From Kibdelosporangium aridum (GTDB taxonomy: Bacteria > Actinomycetota > Actinomycetes > Mycobacteriales > Pseudonocardiaceae), in NCBI RefSeq assembly GCF_900176515.1, contig NZ_FWXV01000002.1, forward strand, positions 1,550,001-1,614,000: 64,000 bases of DNA. Reading direction: 5' to 3'. The position numbers and the translations under genes are program-made. Below are positions 26,013 to 35,053 of the stretch, one piece after another (within the stretch, counting starts at the first letter, position 1; each line of letters opens with the position of its first letter). The notes beneath the pieces are model-generated. The model ran no database searches, was not told where the DNA came from, and saw only the letters and a list, made by a program, of their open reading frames with translations.

Positions 26013-27908
26013 ATGCCCGGCAAAACCGCACCGGCCCGGACCAGCACGCCCCGCGCGCGGAGCAACGGTCGCGCCCCGGAGAAGCCCGCCCAGCTGGTCA
26101 CCCAGCGCGCCCTGTTCGGCGGCCCGTCGCCGCTCGTCAGCGACGACCTCTATGCCCAGGTGACCTCCGGCACGGCCAAGCGCTCGCGTGACGGTGTGAC
26201 CGTCGAGCCGTCGTCGGCCGTGTCGATGAACACGTACTTCGGCCGCTTCCCCGCGAGCTACTGGCAGCGCTGGACGGTCGTGCGCGAGGTGACCGTCGAG
26301 CTCGTCGCGTCAGGCACCGGACGCTTGACCGTGCACGCCTCGGACTACGAGGGCGTGTCCCGGACCGTCGCCTCATCGGTTGTTGCCGCTGACGGCCCAG
26401 TCACGTTGTCCGCCAAACTCGACCGGTTCATCGACGGCGGCGCGTTGTGGCTCGACATCGAAACCGGCGTCGGCGAGACGCTGACCGTGTCACAGGTCCG
26501 CTGGACCGTCGCCCCGCCGGAGACCTTGCGCCCGACGGCAGTGGTGATCTGCACGTGCAACCGTGCCGATGACTGCCTGAACACCCTCGAAGCCCTGGCC
26601 GCGGACCCCGAAGCACTTGCCGTGGTGGACACGATCTATGTGGCCGACCAAGGCACGGACACGGTGGACTCACGGCCGAAGTTCGCTGAGGTATCGAAGA
26701 AACTGGGCAAGAAGCTGGCGTACATCCAGCAGCCGAACCTCGGCGGCGCCGCAGGCTTCACCCGTGGGTTGTTCGAGGCCGCCAAGCAATCCGACCACGC
26801 GAACGTCCTGTTCATGGACGACGACGTGTTGCTGGAGCCAGACATCGCGATCCGCCTGACGGCGTTCGCCAACCGCACGGCACACCCGGTGATCGTCGGC
26901 GGCCAGATGCTGAACCTGCTGCACCCCAACAACTTGCACGTCGGTGCGGAGTACGCGGACCTGGAAGGCCTTGCCGCGGGAAGGGTTTCCGAAGGCGCGT
27001 TGTCCAATGCGGACCTGCTTGGCGTGGATGCCTCCGGCAAGCCGAACCGCCAGGAAAGGCGAGTGGAAGCGGGCTACAACGGCTGGTGGTCCTGCCTGAT
27101 CCCCACGGAGATAGTCCAAGCGGTCGGCTACCCACTGCCGGTGTTCTTCCAATGGGACGACGCGGAATACGGCTACCGCGCCAAAGCCGCCGGCTTCGCC
27201 ACGGTGACATTGCCGGGCGCGGCGGTATGGCACGCCGATTTCATGTGGAAAGACTGGGACGACTGGCACAGGTACTTCAACCTGCGCAACTCGATGATCA
27301 CGGCAGCCCTGCACAGCCCGTTCAACACCAAGCGCGTCGCCCGAGTGATCGCCGCCCAACTGACCCGATACCTGCTGTCGATGCAGTACGGCCTAGCGGC
27401 CACGATGCTCAAAGCAGTAGAAGACTTCCTCGTCGGCCCATCGATCCTGCAGGACGGCGGCGCGGCGGTGGTAGCGGAGATCCGCGCCCTACGCGCCCAA
27501 TACCCGGACACATTCCGCCACAGTCCAGCGGATGTGCCGGAACTGCAGAACGGCGAACTGCCCCTGATCCCAGCAGGCCCATCGCCCAAGAACAAGCCGG
27601 TGCGCCTGCTCCAACAAGTCGCCAACCAGTTGCTGGGCAAGCACTCACTGGACAGGGGAGCGGTCAGCCTCGAGGACGCAACCTGGTGGCACGTCTCGCG
27701 GTTCGCGAACGTAGCCGTGACGGACGCATCCCAGGAAGGCGTCCGCCTGCGCAAATACGACCGCGACCTGATGCTCAAGCTAGGCAAGCAGTCCGCAGCC
27801 GTGCTCAAGCGCTTCATAGCCGAAGGCAACGCGATCCAGCACCAGTACAAGGCAGCAATGCCAGAGCTGACCAGCCGCGAAAACTGGGCCCGCCTCTACC
27901 AACTCTGA
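26013..27908 (+). CDS. glfT2: Polymerising galactofuranosyltransferase GlfT2
   Basis: A 631-residue bifunctional UDP-Galf transferase extending the galactan chain on the cytoplasmic side. It has an N-terminal beta-rich domain, then the GT-A core (VVICTCNRADDCLNTLEAL). LFMDDDVLLEPD is the metal-binding DDD (about 268-270). FFQWDDAEYGYRAKAAGF carries the catalytic WDDAE, and HADFMWKDWDDWHRYFNLRN follows with the conserved His. The C-terminal helical domain is complete. Length is close to the mycobacterial enzyme (637). Genes for arabinosyltransferases (aftA, emb) are not in the window. Confidence 0.95.
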   Translation: MPGKTAPARTSTPRARSNGRAPEKPAQLVTQRALFGGPSPLVSDDLYAQVTSGTAKRSRDGVTVEPSSAVSMNTYFGRFPASYWQRWTVVREVTVELVASGTGRLTVHASDYEGVSRTVASSVVAADGPVTLSAKLDRFIDGGALWLDIETGVGETLTVSQVRWTVAPPETLRPTAVVICTCNRADDCLNTLEALAADPEALAVVDTIYVADQGTDTVDSRPKFAEVSKKLGKKLAYIQQPNLGGAAGFTRGLFEAAKQSDHANVLFMDDDVLLEPDIAIRLTAFANRTAHPVIVGGQMLNLLHPNNLHVGAEYADLEGLAAGRVSEGALSNADLLGVDASGKPNRQERRVEAGYNGWWSCLIPTEIVQAVGYPLPVFFQWDDAEYGYRAKAAGFATVTLPGAAVWHADFMWKDWDDWHRYFNLRNSMITAALHSPFNTKRVARVIAAQLTRYLLSMQYGLAATMLKAVEDFLVGPSILQDGGAAVVAEIRALRAQYPDTFRHSPADVPELQNGELPLIPAGPSPKNKPVRLLQQVANQLLGKHSLDRGAVSLEDATWWHVSRFANVAVTDASQEGVRLRKYDRDLMLKLGKQSAAVLKRFIAEGNAIQHQYKAAMPELTSRENWARLYQL

Positions 27909-27951
27909 CGGCCACGGCCCATTTGACACCAACCGGCCCAGAACAGGCCCC

Positions 27952-28040
27952 GGCCACTCCCGGGGGCGACCCCGCTGCCAGTCTATCGGGATATGGGCAG
28001 GTCAACCGGGCTACCAGCGGGTTGTAGACAGCTGGATTTG
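27952..28040 (-). repeat. Dispersed intergenic repeat, copy B (inverted)
   Basis: On the minus strand this stretch contains TTGACCTGCCCATATCCC, ATAGACTGGC and CCCCCGGGAGTGG in the same order and spacing as copy A at 37563-37658. The two agree at most positions over about 90 bases. The DnaA-like motif at its start is degenerate (TGTCTACA at 28022-28029). It lies just after glfT2, between that gene and the terminator. Confidence 0.8.
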
Positions 28041-28043
28041 CGA

Positions 28044-28079
28044 ACGGTCCGTTCGCGCGAAAGGCCGCAAACGGACCGT
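28044..28079. terminator. Bidirectional terminator hairpin between convergent genes
   Basis: ACGGTCCGTT (28044-28053) pairs perfectly with AACGGACCGT (28070-28079); the stem continues with GCG/CGC after one mismatch around an 8-base loop. It lies 6 bases beyond the stop of the minus-strand gene at 28085 and 136 bases beyond glfT2, so it can serve both. No long U-tract. Confidence 0.6.
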
Positions 28080-28084
28080 CTCAC

Positions 28085-28357
28085 CTACCCCCTGAAGCCG
28101 CGGCCGCCCTTGGCTGCGCTGCCGTACACCCGTGACAGCGGTGGCAGTTCGTCGAAGTGCGCGGTGGCCACGTGGCTGAAGTTGATGGCGACGCGTGAGC
28201 CGTCCTCCAACTCGGGGGTGTCCACTGCGCCGGACGTCATCAACGTCTGCAGTCGGCCGCTCATGTCTTTGGCGGCCGCCACGGACAGCGCGTACACCAG
28301 TGGCTCCCCGCCGCTCGCGAGGTGCAGCACGAGGGCGTTCTTCTTGGGCTCGCTCAT
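28085..28357 (-). CDS. Conserved hypothetical 90-residue protein
   Basis: Begins MSEPKKNALVLHLASGGEP and is a soluble, mixed alpha/beta protein with the beta-like LEDGSRVAINFSHVATAHF and a Gly-rich end. The ATG overlaps the TGA of the EamA exporter gene (ATGA), so it is translated with it. I do not recognise the family. Coding potential is supported by codon use and the overlap. Confidence 0.7.
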   Translation of the reverse strand: MSEPKKNALVLHLASGGEPLVYALSVAAAKDMSGRLQTLMTSGAVDTPELEDGSRVAINFSHVATAHFDELPPLSRVYGSAAKGGRGFRG

Positions 28358-29271
28358 GTTCCCACTCCAGCATCGGGCCGCCGGACCGGCAACGACGGTT
28401 CACTCTGAGCAGATCCGCTCTCGGCGGAATAGTTCACCGCCAGTGCGATTCCGAGCAGCACCGCGCCGATCACGCCGACGGCCCCGAGCGATTCGTTGAA
28501 GAACAGCACCGACAACACTGTTGCGGTCAACGGTTCGAGCACCGCTGACAGTGCTGCGGCCACTGCACTCGCGCCTCGCAGAGCGAGCAAATACGAGCCG
28601 TACGCCACCGCGGTGGGCACCAAGCCCAAGAACAACGCTGTCATCAAAACGTCGAACCGCAAAGGCAAAGCCATGCCCAGTGGCAACGCGACGGGCAGCA
28701 AGATCAGCCCGCCGATCAGCAGGCCCAGTGAGATCGTTGGTCCCGCCGGGAGTACGGGAACCCGGTTGATCACGGTGAATGCCGCGAATCCGGACGCCGC
28801 CACGAGACACAGCGCGATTCCGATAACGGTGTGCCAGATGTCCCGTGTGGACGGCATCCCCGCCAGCAATGCCAGTCCGGTCAACGCCAGCACGATGCAC
28901 AACAGCGTTCGCGGACTGGGAAGCCGTCGGGAGCGGACGGCGCTGACCACGGCGAGGATCACCGGCGAGCTGCCGATGGTGACCAACGTGGCGAGGCTGA
29001 CCGAAGTCATAGCCACGCCACCGAAGTAACTAGCTTGGAAGATCGCCAGCAGCGCGCCGACTCCCAGCAGCCTTCGTGTCACCGCTTTGGTGAACCGCAG
29101 GCGTCGGATCTGTGTGGACAGAAACACCGTTGCGATGGCTCCGCCGAGGAGCAGGCGGTACGCCGCCACCGCCAATGGGTGCAGGCCTGCCAGGTTTTGC
29201 AGCAGTGCGCCTGCCAGGCCGCCGGTTCCCCAGAGCACACCGGCAAGGATCAGAAACAGCTTGGTAGACAA
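28354..29271 (-). CDS. EamA/DMT-family exporter
   Basis: A 305-residue protein with ten hydrophobic segments and two EamA repeats: FLILAGVLWGTGGLAGALLQ with AVAAYRLLLGG in the first and SLGLLIGGLILLPVALPLG to the C-terminal GVIGAVLLGIALAV in the second. The TTG start at 29271 has GGAG nine bases upstream. DMT exporters move amino acids or small metabolites outward. The neighbouring 24-residue peptide ORF upstream and the divergent lanthipeptide synthetase make a link with peptide export or immunity possible but unproven. Confidence 0.88.
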   Translation of the reverse strand: MSTKLFLILAGVLWGTGGLAGALLQNLAGLHPLAVAAYRLLLGGAIATVFLSTQIRRLRFTKAVTRRLLGVGALLAIFQASYFGGVAMTSVSLATLVTIGSSPVILAVVSAVRSRRLPSPRTLLCIVLALTGLALLAGMPSTRDIWHTVIGIALCLVAASGFAAFTVINRVPVLPAGPTISLGLLIGGLILLPVALPLGMALPLRFDVLMTALFLGLVPTAVAYGSYLLALRGASAVAAALSAVLEPLTATVLSVLFFNESLGAVGVIGAVLLGIALAVNYSAESGSAQSEPSLPVRRPDAGVGT

Positions 29272-29382
29272 GGAAAAACGCTCCAGCGCAGAAGGAACAG
29301 GTGCTGTTCGTCCGCGGGGCGATCAGGCATGGTTCACAGCGCGCGGCAGTCACATCCGCGCGTGGTGGCAGCTCAGCCCCGC

Positions 29383-29457
29383 CTAGGCGGCCGGCGGCGG
29401 GGTGATCGGAAACATGCGATGCACGTCAAGCACATTAATGCCGTTGTCAAGCGTCAT
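29383..29457 (-). CDS. 24-residue peptide ORF beside the lanthipeptide synthetase
   Basis: The peptide starts MTLDNGINVLDVHRMF and ends PITPPPAA. GAGG lies nine bases before the ATG, and an in-frame TAG ends it. The NVLDVHRM part faintly recalls the hydrophobic leader motif (LxLQ-like) of class III lanthipeptide precursors, but the short proline-rich tail has one Thr and no Ser or Cys, so it cannot form a lanthionine ring. It could instead be an upstream leader peptide controlling the EamA gene 112 bases downstream. Assigned only on its ribosome-binding site and position. Confidence 0.35.
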   Translation of the reverse strand: MTLDNGINVLDVHRMFPITPPPAA

Positions 29458-29761
29458 TGGAGTGAACCTCTTATCAGGCGACACACTCTCGGTAGATCCA
29501 CTACTCTCCGTAGCTGCCGATAGTCCGGGCCGGACCGTGCGGCAATGCTGCATATGGCGGAGTCGCAAGCGGCGATCGGGTGGTTTTCGTCATTTTCTGA
29601 CAGACCGCTCTCGGATACTCGGGAGTAGTAAATGCGTCCAGTCGTCTAATTGGCAGTGTGAACCCTCGAACGGCGGATCGACCTGCCGGTTGGTTTCGTG
29701 CGGAAATTATTTCCTGCTTGGGCGCGAATGGCGGATTTCGATAGGGGAGGCGCTTGCCGGC
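29458..29761. other. 304-base leader region of the lanthipeptide synthetase gene
   Basis: Lies between the divergent peptide ORF and the LanKC start. The LanKC frame stays open through most of it, but the residues encoded do not resemble the family. No good ribosome-binding site precedes any upstream start, so this is taken as promoter and leader. No classical Ser/Cys-rich precursor gene is seen on either strand. Confidence 0.4.
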
Positions 29762-32350
29762 ATGGATCTGCGTTATGAGGCGTTCTGTTTCGCGGATCGT
29801 TACTTCTATGACGCCGATGGTTATGGAATCGAGACGCTGGAAAGCTGGGTCAGTTCGCTTTCTGGTTGTGCCACGGGCTGGCACCGGTTCGACCGCGGCG
29901 ACTGGCACGTCTGTCTTCCCGAGGGTGTGGACCTGCCGATGCAGGGGTGGAAGGTGCACGTGGCCGCGACCGGCGCCGATGCCGCACGGGTGCTCGAAGT
30001 GGTGCGGCCCTACTGCGTCGCCGCCCGGCTGCCCTTCAAATTCCTGCGCTCACCCCGTATTTACGCGAATCGTAACGCGAAGTACGCCGATCGGTCGGCG
30101 AGTGGAAAATTGATCACGATTTACCCGACCGGGGACCGGCAGCTGAAACGCGTTCTTGACGACCTGAACCGCCAACTGGACGGCGTGCGTGGTCCGTATA
30201 TCCCTGGCGACTTGCGCTATGCAGATGGGCCGCTTTACGTGCGGTACGGCGGATTTGTCGAACGTATGATCACCGATTCACGGGGTGCGGTGATACCGGC
30301 GCTCGAACGCCCGGACGGCGAAGTCGTTCCCGAGCCGGTTGGCCTGCCCGACTGGCTCGAAGTGCCCGATTACCTCAGCCCGCACCTCAACGCACAGCAA
30401 CCAGGCGAGGCTTCGAGGTACCAGGTCGTCAAGGTCTTGCAGCAAACCAACGCGGGCGGTGTGTACCTGGCCCACCGCCGGTCCGACGGTCGTCAGGTCG
30501 TGCTCAAGGAGGCCCGGCCGCACACCGGACTGGACCCGGACGGCACCGACGCGGTCACCAGGCTCGATCGCGAAGCCCGGACGCTGATCCGGCTGTCGGG
30601 TGTGCCGGGAACGCCGGAACTGCAAGGACGGATCTCGGTGGCGGGCAACGAAGTCCTGTTGATCAGTCCGATGCCCGGGGTCCCGCTCAGCCGCTGGCTC
30701 GCCCGCAACTATCCACTGACACAACGGGATCTGACCAAAAGCGACCGCAGCCGGTACGTCGAACGCGCACTGGCACTGTTGGCCAGGGTCGAACGCATCC
30801 TGGCCGACGTGCACCGCCGCGGCCTGGTGTACGGCGACCTCAACGACCGCAACATCATCGTCGACGACGACGATTCAGTGTCCCTTGTGGACTTCGAGCT
30901 GGCGTTCCCCGCGGTGGACCGGCGCAGGCCCAGCGGCGGCACACCGGGATTCCGCGCGCCCGTGGACCGCAGCGGATACGAAGTCGACCGCTACGCCTTC
31001 GCCGTGCTGCGGCTGTGGATGTTCCTGCCGATGACGATGGTGCTCGACCTCGAACCGGACAAGCTCGCCGACTTCGTCCGCCAGGTCCGCAAACGGTTCG
31101 ACCTGCCGCTGGGCTACCTCGAGGAAGTCCTCGCCGAACTGCGGCCACGCTCGGCGCGCTCGGCCCGCAGGCGGACCCCGTTGGACCAGCCGGAGATCAA
31201 CTGGACGTCGGTCCGCAGGTCCATTGCGGACGGTGTGCTCGCCAGCGCGACGCCACACCGTACGGATCGCCTTTTCCCAGGCGACATCCAGCAATTCGCC
31301 ACGGGCGGCACGGGCTTCGGCTATGGCGCCGCAGGAGTGCTGCACGCGTTGGACGTCAGCGGTTTCGGCCGGTTTCCCGCCCACGAGAAGTGGCTGATCG
31401 ACGCGGTCCGCAGGCAACCCCCTGCCACAGCGGGATTCTGGGACGGCGCGCACGGCACGATCCACGTACTGGACAACTTCGGCTACCACGACGACGCCGA
31501 CGAGCTGATCGAAAAGGTCGAGCCGCAGCTGTCGTCGATCACGTGCCACAGCCTGCGCACCGGACTGGCCGGGATCGGGCTCAACCTGCTGCATCTCGCG
31601 GCCAACAGGCAGGACGCCGGGCATCTGTGGCACGCGATCGAGATCGGCGGCCGGCTGACCCACATGCTGGAGAACGCGCCCCTGCCGACGCGTGGCCGCG
31701 CTGGGCTGATGCACGGCTGGTCCGGGCCCGCGCTGCTGTTCCTCCGGCTCTTCGAACGCACCAGGGATCGCAGCTGGCTCGACCACGCTGACCTGGCAAT
31801 ACGCCGCGACCTGATGGAGTGCGCGCGGACACCGGACGGCTCATTGCAAGTCCGGGATCGGCAGAACACGTTGCCGTACCTGGAAGTCGGCAGTGCGGGC
31901 ATCGCGATCGCGATGGAGGAACTGCTGACCGCGTGGCCCGCGGCGCCCGTGGCGAGCGAGCTGCCGAGGCTGCGCCGGGCGCTGCTGGCCGAGTTCGTGA
32001 TCCAGCCTGGCCTGATGCTCGGCCGTGCCGGTCTGATCGGCGCGCTGGCCACGGGCTTACGACGCGAACCGGACCCGCTCGCGTCACGGGCCCTGGATCA
32101 GCACCTGGAATGGCTGGCACTGCACGCCGTGCCGTACCAGGGCCATGTCGCCTTCCCCGGCACGCATCTGTTCCGGCTGTCGATGGATGTGGCCACCGGC
32201 AGCGCGGGCGTGCTGCTGGCCCTCGCATCCGCGTTGGACGGAGTGCAGCTGTTGCCTTTTCTAAGTGACAACACCGCACTCGCGGTGTTCGGGCTGGAAA
32301 GCGTCAGTAGCGGAAGAAGTGTTCGCGTTGGCCCTGGCGGACGAGCTTGA
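29762..32350 (+). CDS. Class III lanthipeptide synthetase (LanKC)
   Basis: 862 residues from the ATG at 29762, with GGGGAGG eleven bases upstream. Three domains: an N-terminal lyase-type region (GWKVHVAATGADAARVLEVV, RLPFKFLRSPRIYANRNAKY, GPLYVRYGGF); a Ser/Thr kinase-like domain from about 225 (VVLKEARPH, VYGDLNDRNIIVDDDD near 356-370, then DFE instead of DFG); and a LanC-like cyclase domain from about 510. The cyclase lacks the Cys-Cys-His zinc ligands of classes I, II and IV: GSAGIAIAM and LMLGRAGLIG stand where ligands would be. This identifies class III. Such enzymes phosphorylate Ser/Thr, eliminate and cyclise. The 3' end overlaps glfT1 by 47 bases on the opposite strand. Confidence 0.88.
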   Translation: MDLRYEAFCFADRYFYDADGYGIETLESWVSSLSGCATGWHRFDRGDWHVCLPEGVDLPMQGWKVHVAATGADAARVLEVVRPYCVAARLPFKFLRSPRIYANRNAKYADRSASGKLITIYPTGDRQLKRVLDDLNRQLDGVRGPYIPGDLRYADGPLYVRYGGFVERMITDSRGAVIPALERPDGEVVPEPVGLPDWLEVPDYLSPHLNAQQPGEASRYQVVKVLQQTNAGGVYLAHRRSDGRQVVLKEARPHTGLDPDGTDAVTRLDREARTLIRLSGVPGTPELQGRISVAGNEVLLISPMPGVPLSRWLARNYPLTQRDLTKSDRSRYVERALALLARVERILADVHRRGLVYGDLNDRNIIVDDDDSVSLVDFELAFPAVDRRRPSGGTPGFRAPVDRSGYEVDRYAFAVLRLWMFLPMTMVLDLEPDKLADFVRQVRKRFDLPLGYLEEVLAELRPRSARSARRRTPLDQPEINWTSVRRSIADGVLASATPHRTDRLFPGDIQQFATGGTGFGYGAAGVLHALDVSGFGRFPAHEKWLIDAVRRQPPATAGFWDGAHGTIHVLDNFGYHDDADELIEKVEPQLSSITCHSLRTGLAGIGLNLLHLAANRQDAGHLWHAIEIGGRLTHMLENAPLPTRGRAGLMHGWSGPALLFLRLFERTRDRSWLDHADLAIRRDLMECARTPDGSLQVRDRQNTLPYLEVGSAGIAIAMEELLTAWPAAPVASELPRLRRALLAEFVIQPGLMLGRAGLIGALATGLRREPDPLASRALDQHLEWLALHAVPYQGHVAFPGTHLFRLSMDVATGSAGVLLALASALDGVQLLPFLSDNTALAVFGLESVSSGRSVRVGPGGRA

Positions 32351-33203
32351 GCCACTGCACGAACGCCTTGGGGTCCTTGCGGACGGTCAGGAAGTACAGG
32401 CCGAACCGCAGGACCTCGAGCGCGCCGATCTTGCGCATTCCCGGGCGGGACAACAGGTAGCCGCGGTTGCGGTACGTGTAGTAGCGCTTGACGTCGTTGT
32501 CCGGGTCCTGTGCGTGGAACCGGCCGCCGAGCATCGGCTTGAACTCGTCCGACCCGTCCGGGTGCAGGTACGTCACCCGCAACGACGTGCCGAACGGCAG
32601 TCCCGACCGCACCAGCCTGCGGTGCACCTCGACCTCGTCACCGCGCACGAACAAGCGGTAGTCCGGCACACCGACCACGTCCAAAGTGGACGCGCGGAAC
32701 AAGGCGCCGTTGAACAGCGAGGCGATCCCCGGCAGGAAGTCCGTGCCGAGCTCGGAGGTCTGGCGCTTCCACGTCAGGCCACGGCGCAACGGGAACGCCA
32801 GCGTCTCCGGGGTGTTGATGTTCGCGACCACCGGCGAGATCTCCGCGAGCCCACGTCGCTTGGCCTCACTCAGCAGGACCTCAAGCACGTTCTCGTCCGC
32901 GGGCCTGCCGTCGTCGTCGGCCAGCCACACCCACTCCGCGCCCATCGCGAGCGCGTGCAGGATGCCCAGCGCGAAACCGCCCGCGCCACCGAGGTTGCGG
33001 TGCGACGCGAGGTAGGTCGACGGCACCGCGGCCGCGTTCACGAGGTCCTCGACCGGCTGGTCCGGTCCGTTGTCCACCACGATCAAGTGGTCCGGCGGGC
33101 GGGTCTGCGCGCCCAGGATCTTCAGCGAGTCGACGAGCAGTTCACGCCGGTGCCGCGTGACGACGACAGCGACGACGGAGTCCGGTCCCAGCGCCTTGTT
33201 CAT
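32304..33203 (-). CDS. glfT1: Galactofuranosyltransferase GlfT1 (initiating)
   Basis: A 299-residue GT2 enzyme that adds the first Galf residues to the rhamnosyl-GlcNAc-PP-decaprenyl linker. VVAVVVTRHRRELLVDSL is the first strand, ASHRNLGGAGGFALGI the family motif, WVWLADDDGRPADE the metal-binding DDD, and FVRGDEVEVHRRL the catalytic acidic motif. The C-terminus KAFVQWLKLVRQGQREHFF matches Rv3782. It is co-transcribed with wzt (ATGA overlap) as in mycobacteria. Confidence 0.93.
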   Translation of the reverse strand: MNKALGPDSVVAVVVTRHRRELLVDSLKILGAQTRPPDHLIVVDNGPDQPVEDLVNAAAVPSTYLASHRNLGGAGGFALGILHALAMGAEWVWLADDDGRPADENVLEVLLSEAKRRGLAEISPVVANINTPETLAFPLRRGLTWKRQTSELGTDFLPGIASLFNGALFRASTLDVVGVPDYRLFVRGDEVEVHRRLVRSGLPFGTSLRVTYLHPDGSDEFKPMLGGRFHAQDPDNDVKRYYTYRNRGYLLSRPGMRKIGALEVLRFGLYFLTVRKDPKAFVQWLKLVRQGQREHFFRY

Positions 33204-34006
33204 CGAGGATCGCCACCCGCGGTCACACCCAGGCGCTCGAGCATCTCCTGGCTCAGGTTCTCGTACGGATCTCGGCCCTTGTAGGCGGTCAGCACCTCAC
33301 GCAGGCTGCCCTGCATCTTCATCCGGCCGCCGTCCATCCAGATCGCCGAGTCGCACAGCTCCATCAGCAGATCGTCCGAGTGCGACGCGAACACCAGCAG
33401 ACCGGAGCGCTTCACCAGGTCGGTCAGCCGGTCGCGGGCCTTGTCCATGAACGCCGCGTCCACCGCGCCGATGCCCTCGTCCAGGATCAGGATCTCCGGG
33501 TCGATCGAGGTCACGATGCCCAGCGCCAGCCGCACGCGCATACCGGTCGAGTACGCCCGCAGCGGCATTTGCAGGAAGTCGCCGAGCTCGCTGAACTCCG
33601 CGATGTCGTCGATCTTCGACTCCATCTGCTTGCGGCTCATGCCCAGGAACAGCCCGCGGATCATGATGTTCTCGATCCCGGAGATCTCCGGGTCCATCCC
33701 GACACCCAGGTCGAAGACCGGGGCGATCTTGCCGACGATCTTCGATCCGCCGGTGACCGGCTCGTAGATGCCGGAGAGCAGCCGCAGCAGAGTGGACTTG
33801 CCCGCGCCGTTGTGGCCGACCAGTGCGACGCGGTCGCCGTCCTTGAGCGAGAGGTTGATGTCCTTGAGGGCCTCGATCACCGGGATCTTGCTGTCGGTGC
33901 CGATCGTGCCGCCGACCTTGCCCAACACGGCCTTCTTCAGCGAACGGGTTTTCGCGTCGAAGATCGGGAAGTCGACCGAGGCGTTCCAGACGTCGATGCT
34001 GACCAT
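33200..34006 (-). CDS. wzt: Galactan ABC transporter ATP-binding subunit
   Basis: A 268-residue ATPase. GHNGAGKSTLLRLLSGI is the Walker A region, YSTGMRVRLALGI the signature and LILDEGIGAVDAAF the Walker B, with SH as the switch His. VPVIEALKDINL-type wording and the absence of a long C-terminal carbohydrate-binding domain match the mycobacterial Rv3781 type. With Wzm it moves the lipid-linked galactan across the membrane. The start at 34006 was chosen because upstream in-frame residues are low-complexity and overlap wzm. Confidence 0.93.
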   Translation of the reverse strand: MVSIDVWNASVDFPIFDAKTRSLKKAVLGKVGGTIGTDSKIPVIEALKDINLSLKDGDRVALVGHNGAGKSTLLRLLSGIYEPVTGGSKIVGKIAPVFDLGVGMDPEISGIENIMIRGLFLGMSRKQMESKIDDIAEFSELGDFLQMPLRAYSTGMRVRLALGIVTSIDPEILILDEGIGAVDAAFMDKARDRLTDLVKRSGLLVFASHSDDLLMELCDSAIWMDGGRMKMQGSLREVLTAYKGRDPYENLSQEMLERLGVTAGGDPR

Positions 34007-34023
34007 GTGCTGTCCTGCCTCAC

Positions 34024-34953
34024 TCAGACCCAGTAGGGGACGCGCGCACGGTAGTTGCGCAGCGCCACTAGTGCCAATGCCCAGCCGATCAGGGTGATGC
34101 CGCCGACGATCACCCAGTGGTGCCAGCTCTGCGCGCTGCCGATCAGCGGGGCGCGGATGATTTCGACGTAGTGGTAGAGCGGGTTGAGCTCGAGCACCAG
34201 GGTCTTCCACAGCTCGGTGCCCGCACCGAGCCGGTCGTGCAGGATGTCGGCCGACCAGACGATCGGTGTCATGAAGAACACCAGCTGGATCAAGGCGTTG
34301 ATGACCTGCGGGATGTCGCGGTAGCGGGTCGAGATGATGCCGAACAGCAGCGCCACCCAGACACCGTTCAACGCGATCAGGAAGAACGCGGGGATGGCCA
34401 GCACCACGGTCCAGTCGAGACCGGGCTGCAGGATCCCACCGGCGGTCATCTGGTAGTTCGCAGTGGTCAGCGCACCGAAGAAGATCGCGAGTACGACGAA
34501 GTAGACCAGCAGGTTGTGCGCCATCATCAGTGTCAACCGCCACACCGTGCGCAGCGCGTAGACCGTCAGCGGCGCGGGCAGGTGCTTGATCAGGCCCTCG
34601 TTGGCGATGAAGGTCTCAGTGCCTTCGGTCACGCAGCCGACGATGAAGTTCCAGACGATGAAGCCGACTGTCAGATACGGCAGGAACGTCCCGATGTTCG
34701 CCTTGAACAGCGTGGAGTAGAGGATGCCGAGACCGGCGGCGGTGACCGCCATGCTCATGGTGATCCACAGTGGTCCGATCACCGAGCGGCGATACCGCTG
34801 CTTGATGTCCTGCCAGCCGAGGTGGCCCCACAGGTCACGCTGCTTGATACCGCTCCGGATGTCCTCCCAAGCCCGGCCGAAGGTCCGGCTGGGGTTGTCG
34901 AGAGGCTTTTCTGCCGCCGTCATCGGTCGGTCGATCGTGCTCGTCGCATGCAC
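34024..34953 (-). CDS. wzm: Galactan ABC transporter permease
   Basis: A 309-residue membrane protein of the ABC-2 polysaccharide-export type with six membrane segments. DLWGHLGWQDIKQRYRRSVIGPLW is the amphipathic entry helix motif, and VWVALLFGIISTRYRDIPQV with MTPIVWSADIL is typical of Wzm/Rv3783. GGGA lies eight bases before the ATG at 34953; an internal ATG at 34923 is possible. It is followed by wzt after 17 bases. Confidence 0.93.
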   Translation of the reverse strand: MHATSTIDRPMTAAEKPLDNPSRTFGRAWEDIRSGIKQRDLWGHLGWQDIKQRYRRSVIGPLWITMSMAVTAAGLGILYSTLFKANIGTFLPYLTVGFIVWNFIVGCVTEGTETFIANEGLIKHLPAPLTVYALRTVWRLTLMMAHNLLVYFVVLAIFFGALTTANYQMTAGGILQPGLDWTVVLAIPAFFLIALNGVWVALLFGIISTRYRDIPQVINALIQLVFFMTPIVWSADILHDRLGAGTELWKTLVLELNPLYHYVEIIRAPLIGSAQSWHHWVIVGGITLIGWALALVALRNYRARVPYWV

Positions 34954-35053
34954 GGTTCCCGAGAGTACCGGCGGCCATTCACCCCTTCGGTGACCGGTCG
35001 GTCACCGGGCTCACCCACACCTGTGCTGCGCATGAAAAGGCATGGTAAGTCCG

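Noticed and set aside
29545..29628. Plus-strand 27-codon ORF (starting MLHMAESQAAIG) before LanKC as a lanthipeptide precursor
   Set aside because: No ribosome-binding site, no Cys, and no class III leader motif.
29402..29761. N-terminal extension of LanKC by 120 residues
   Set aside because: The extra residues do not resemble the family, and the ATG at 29762 has the good ribosome-binding site and the family-type N-terminus.
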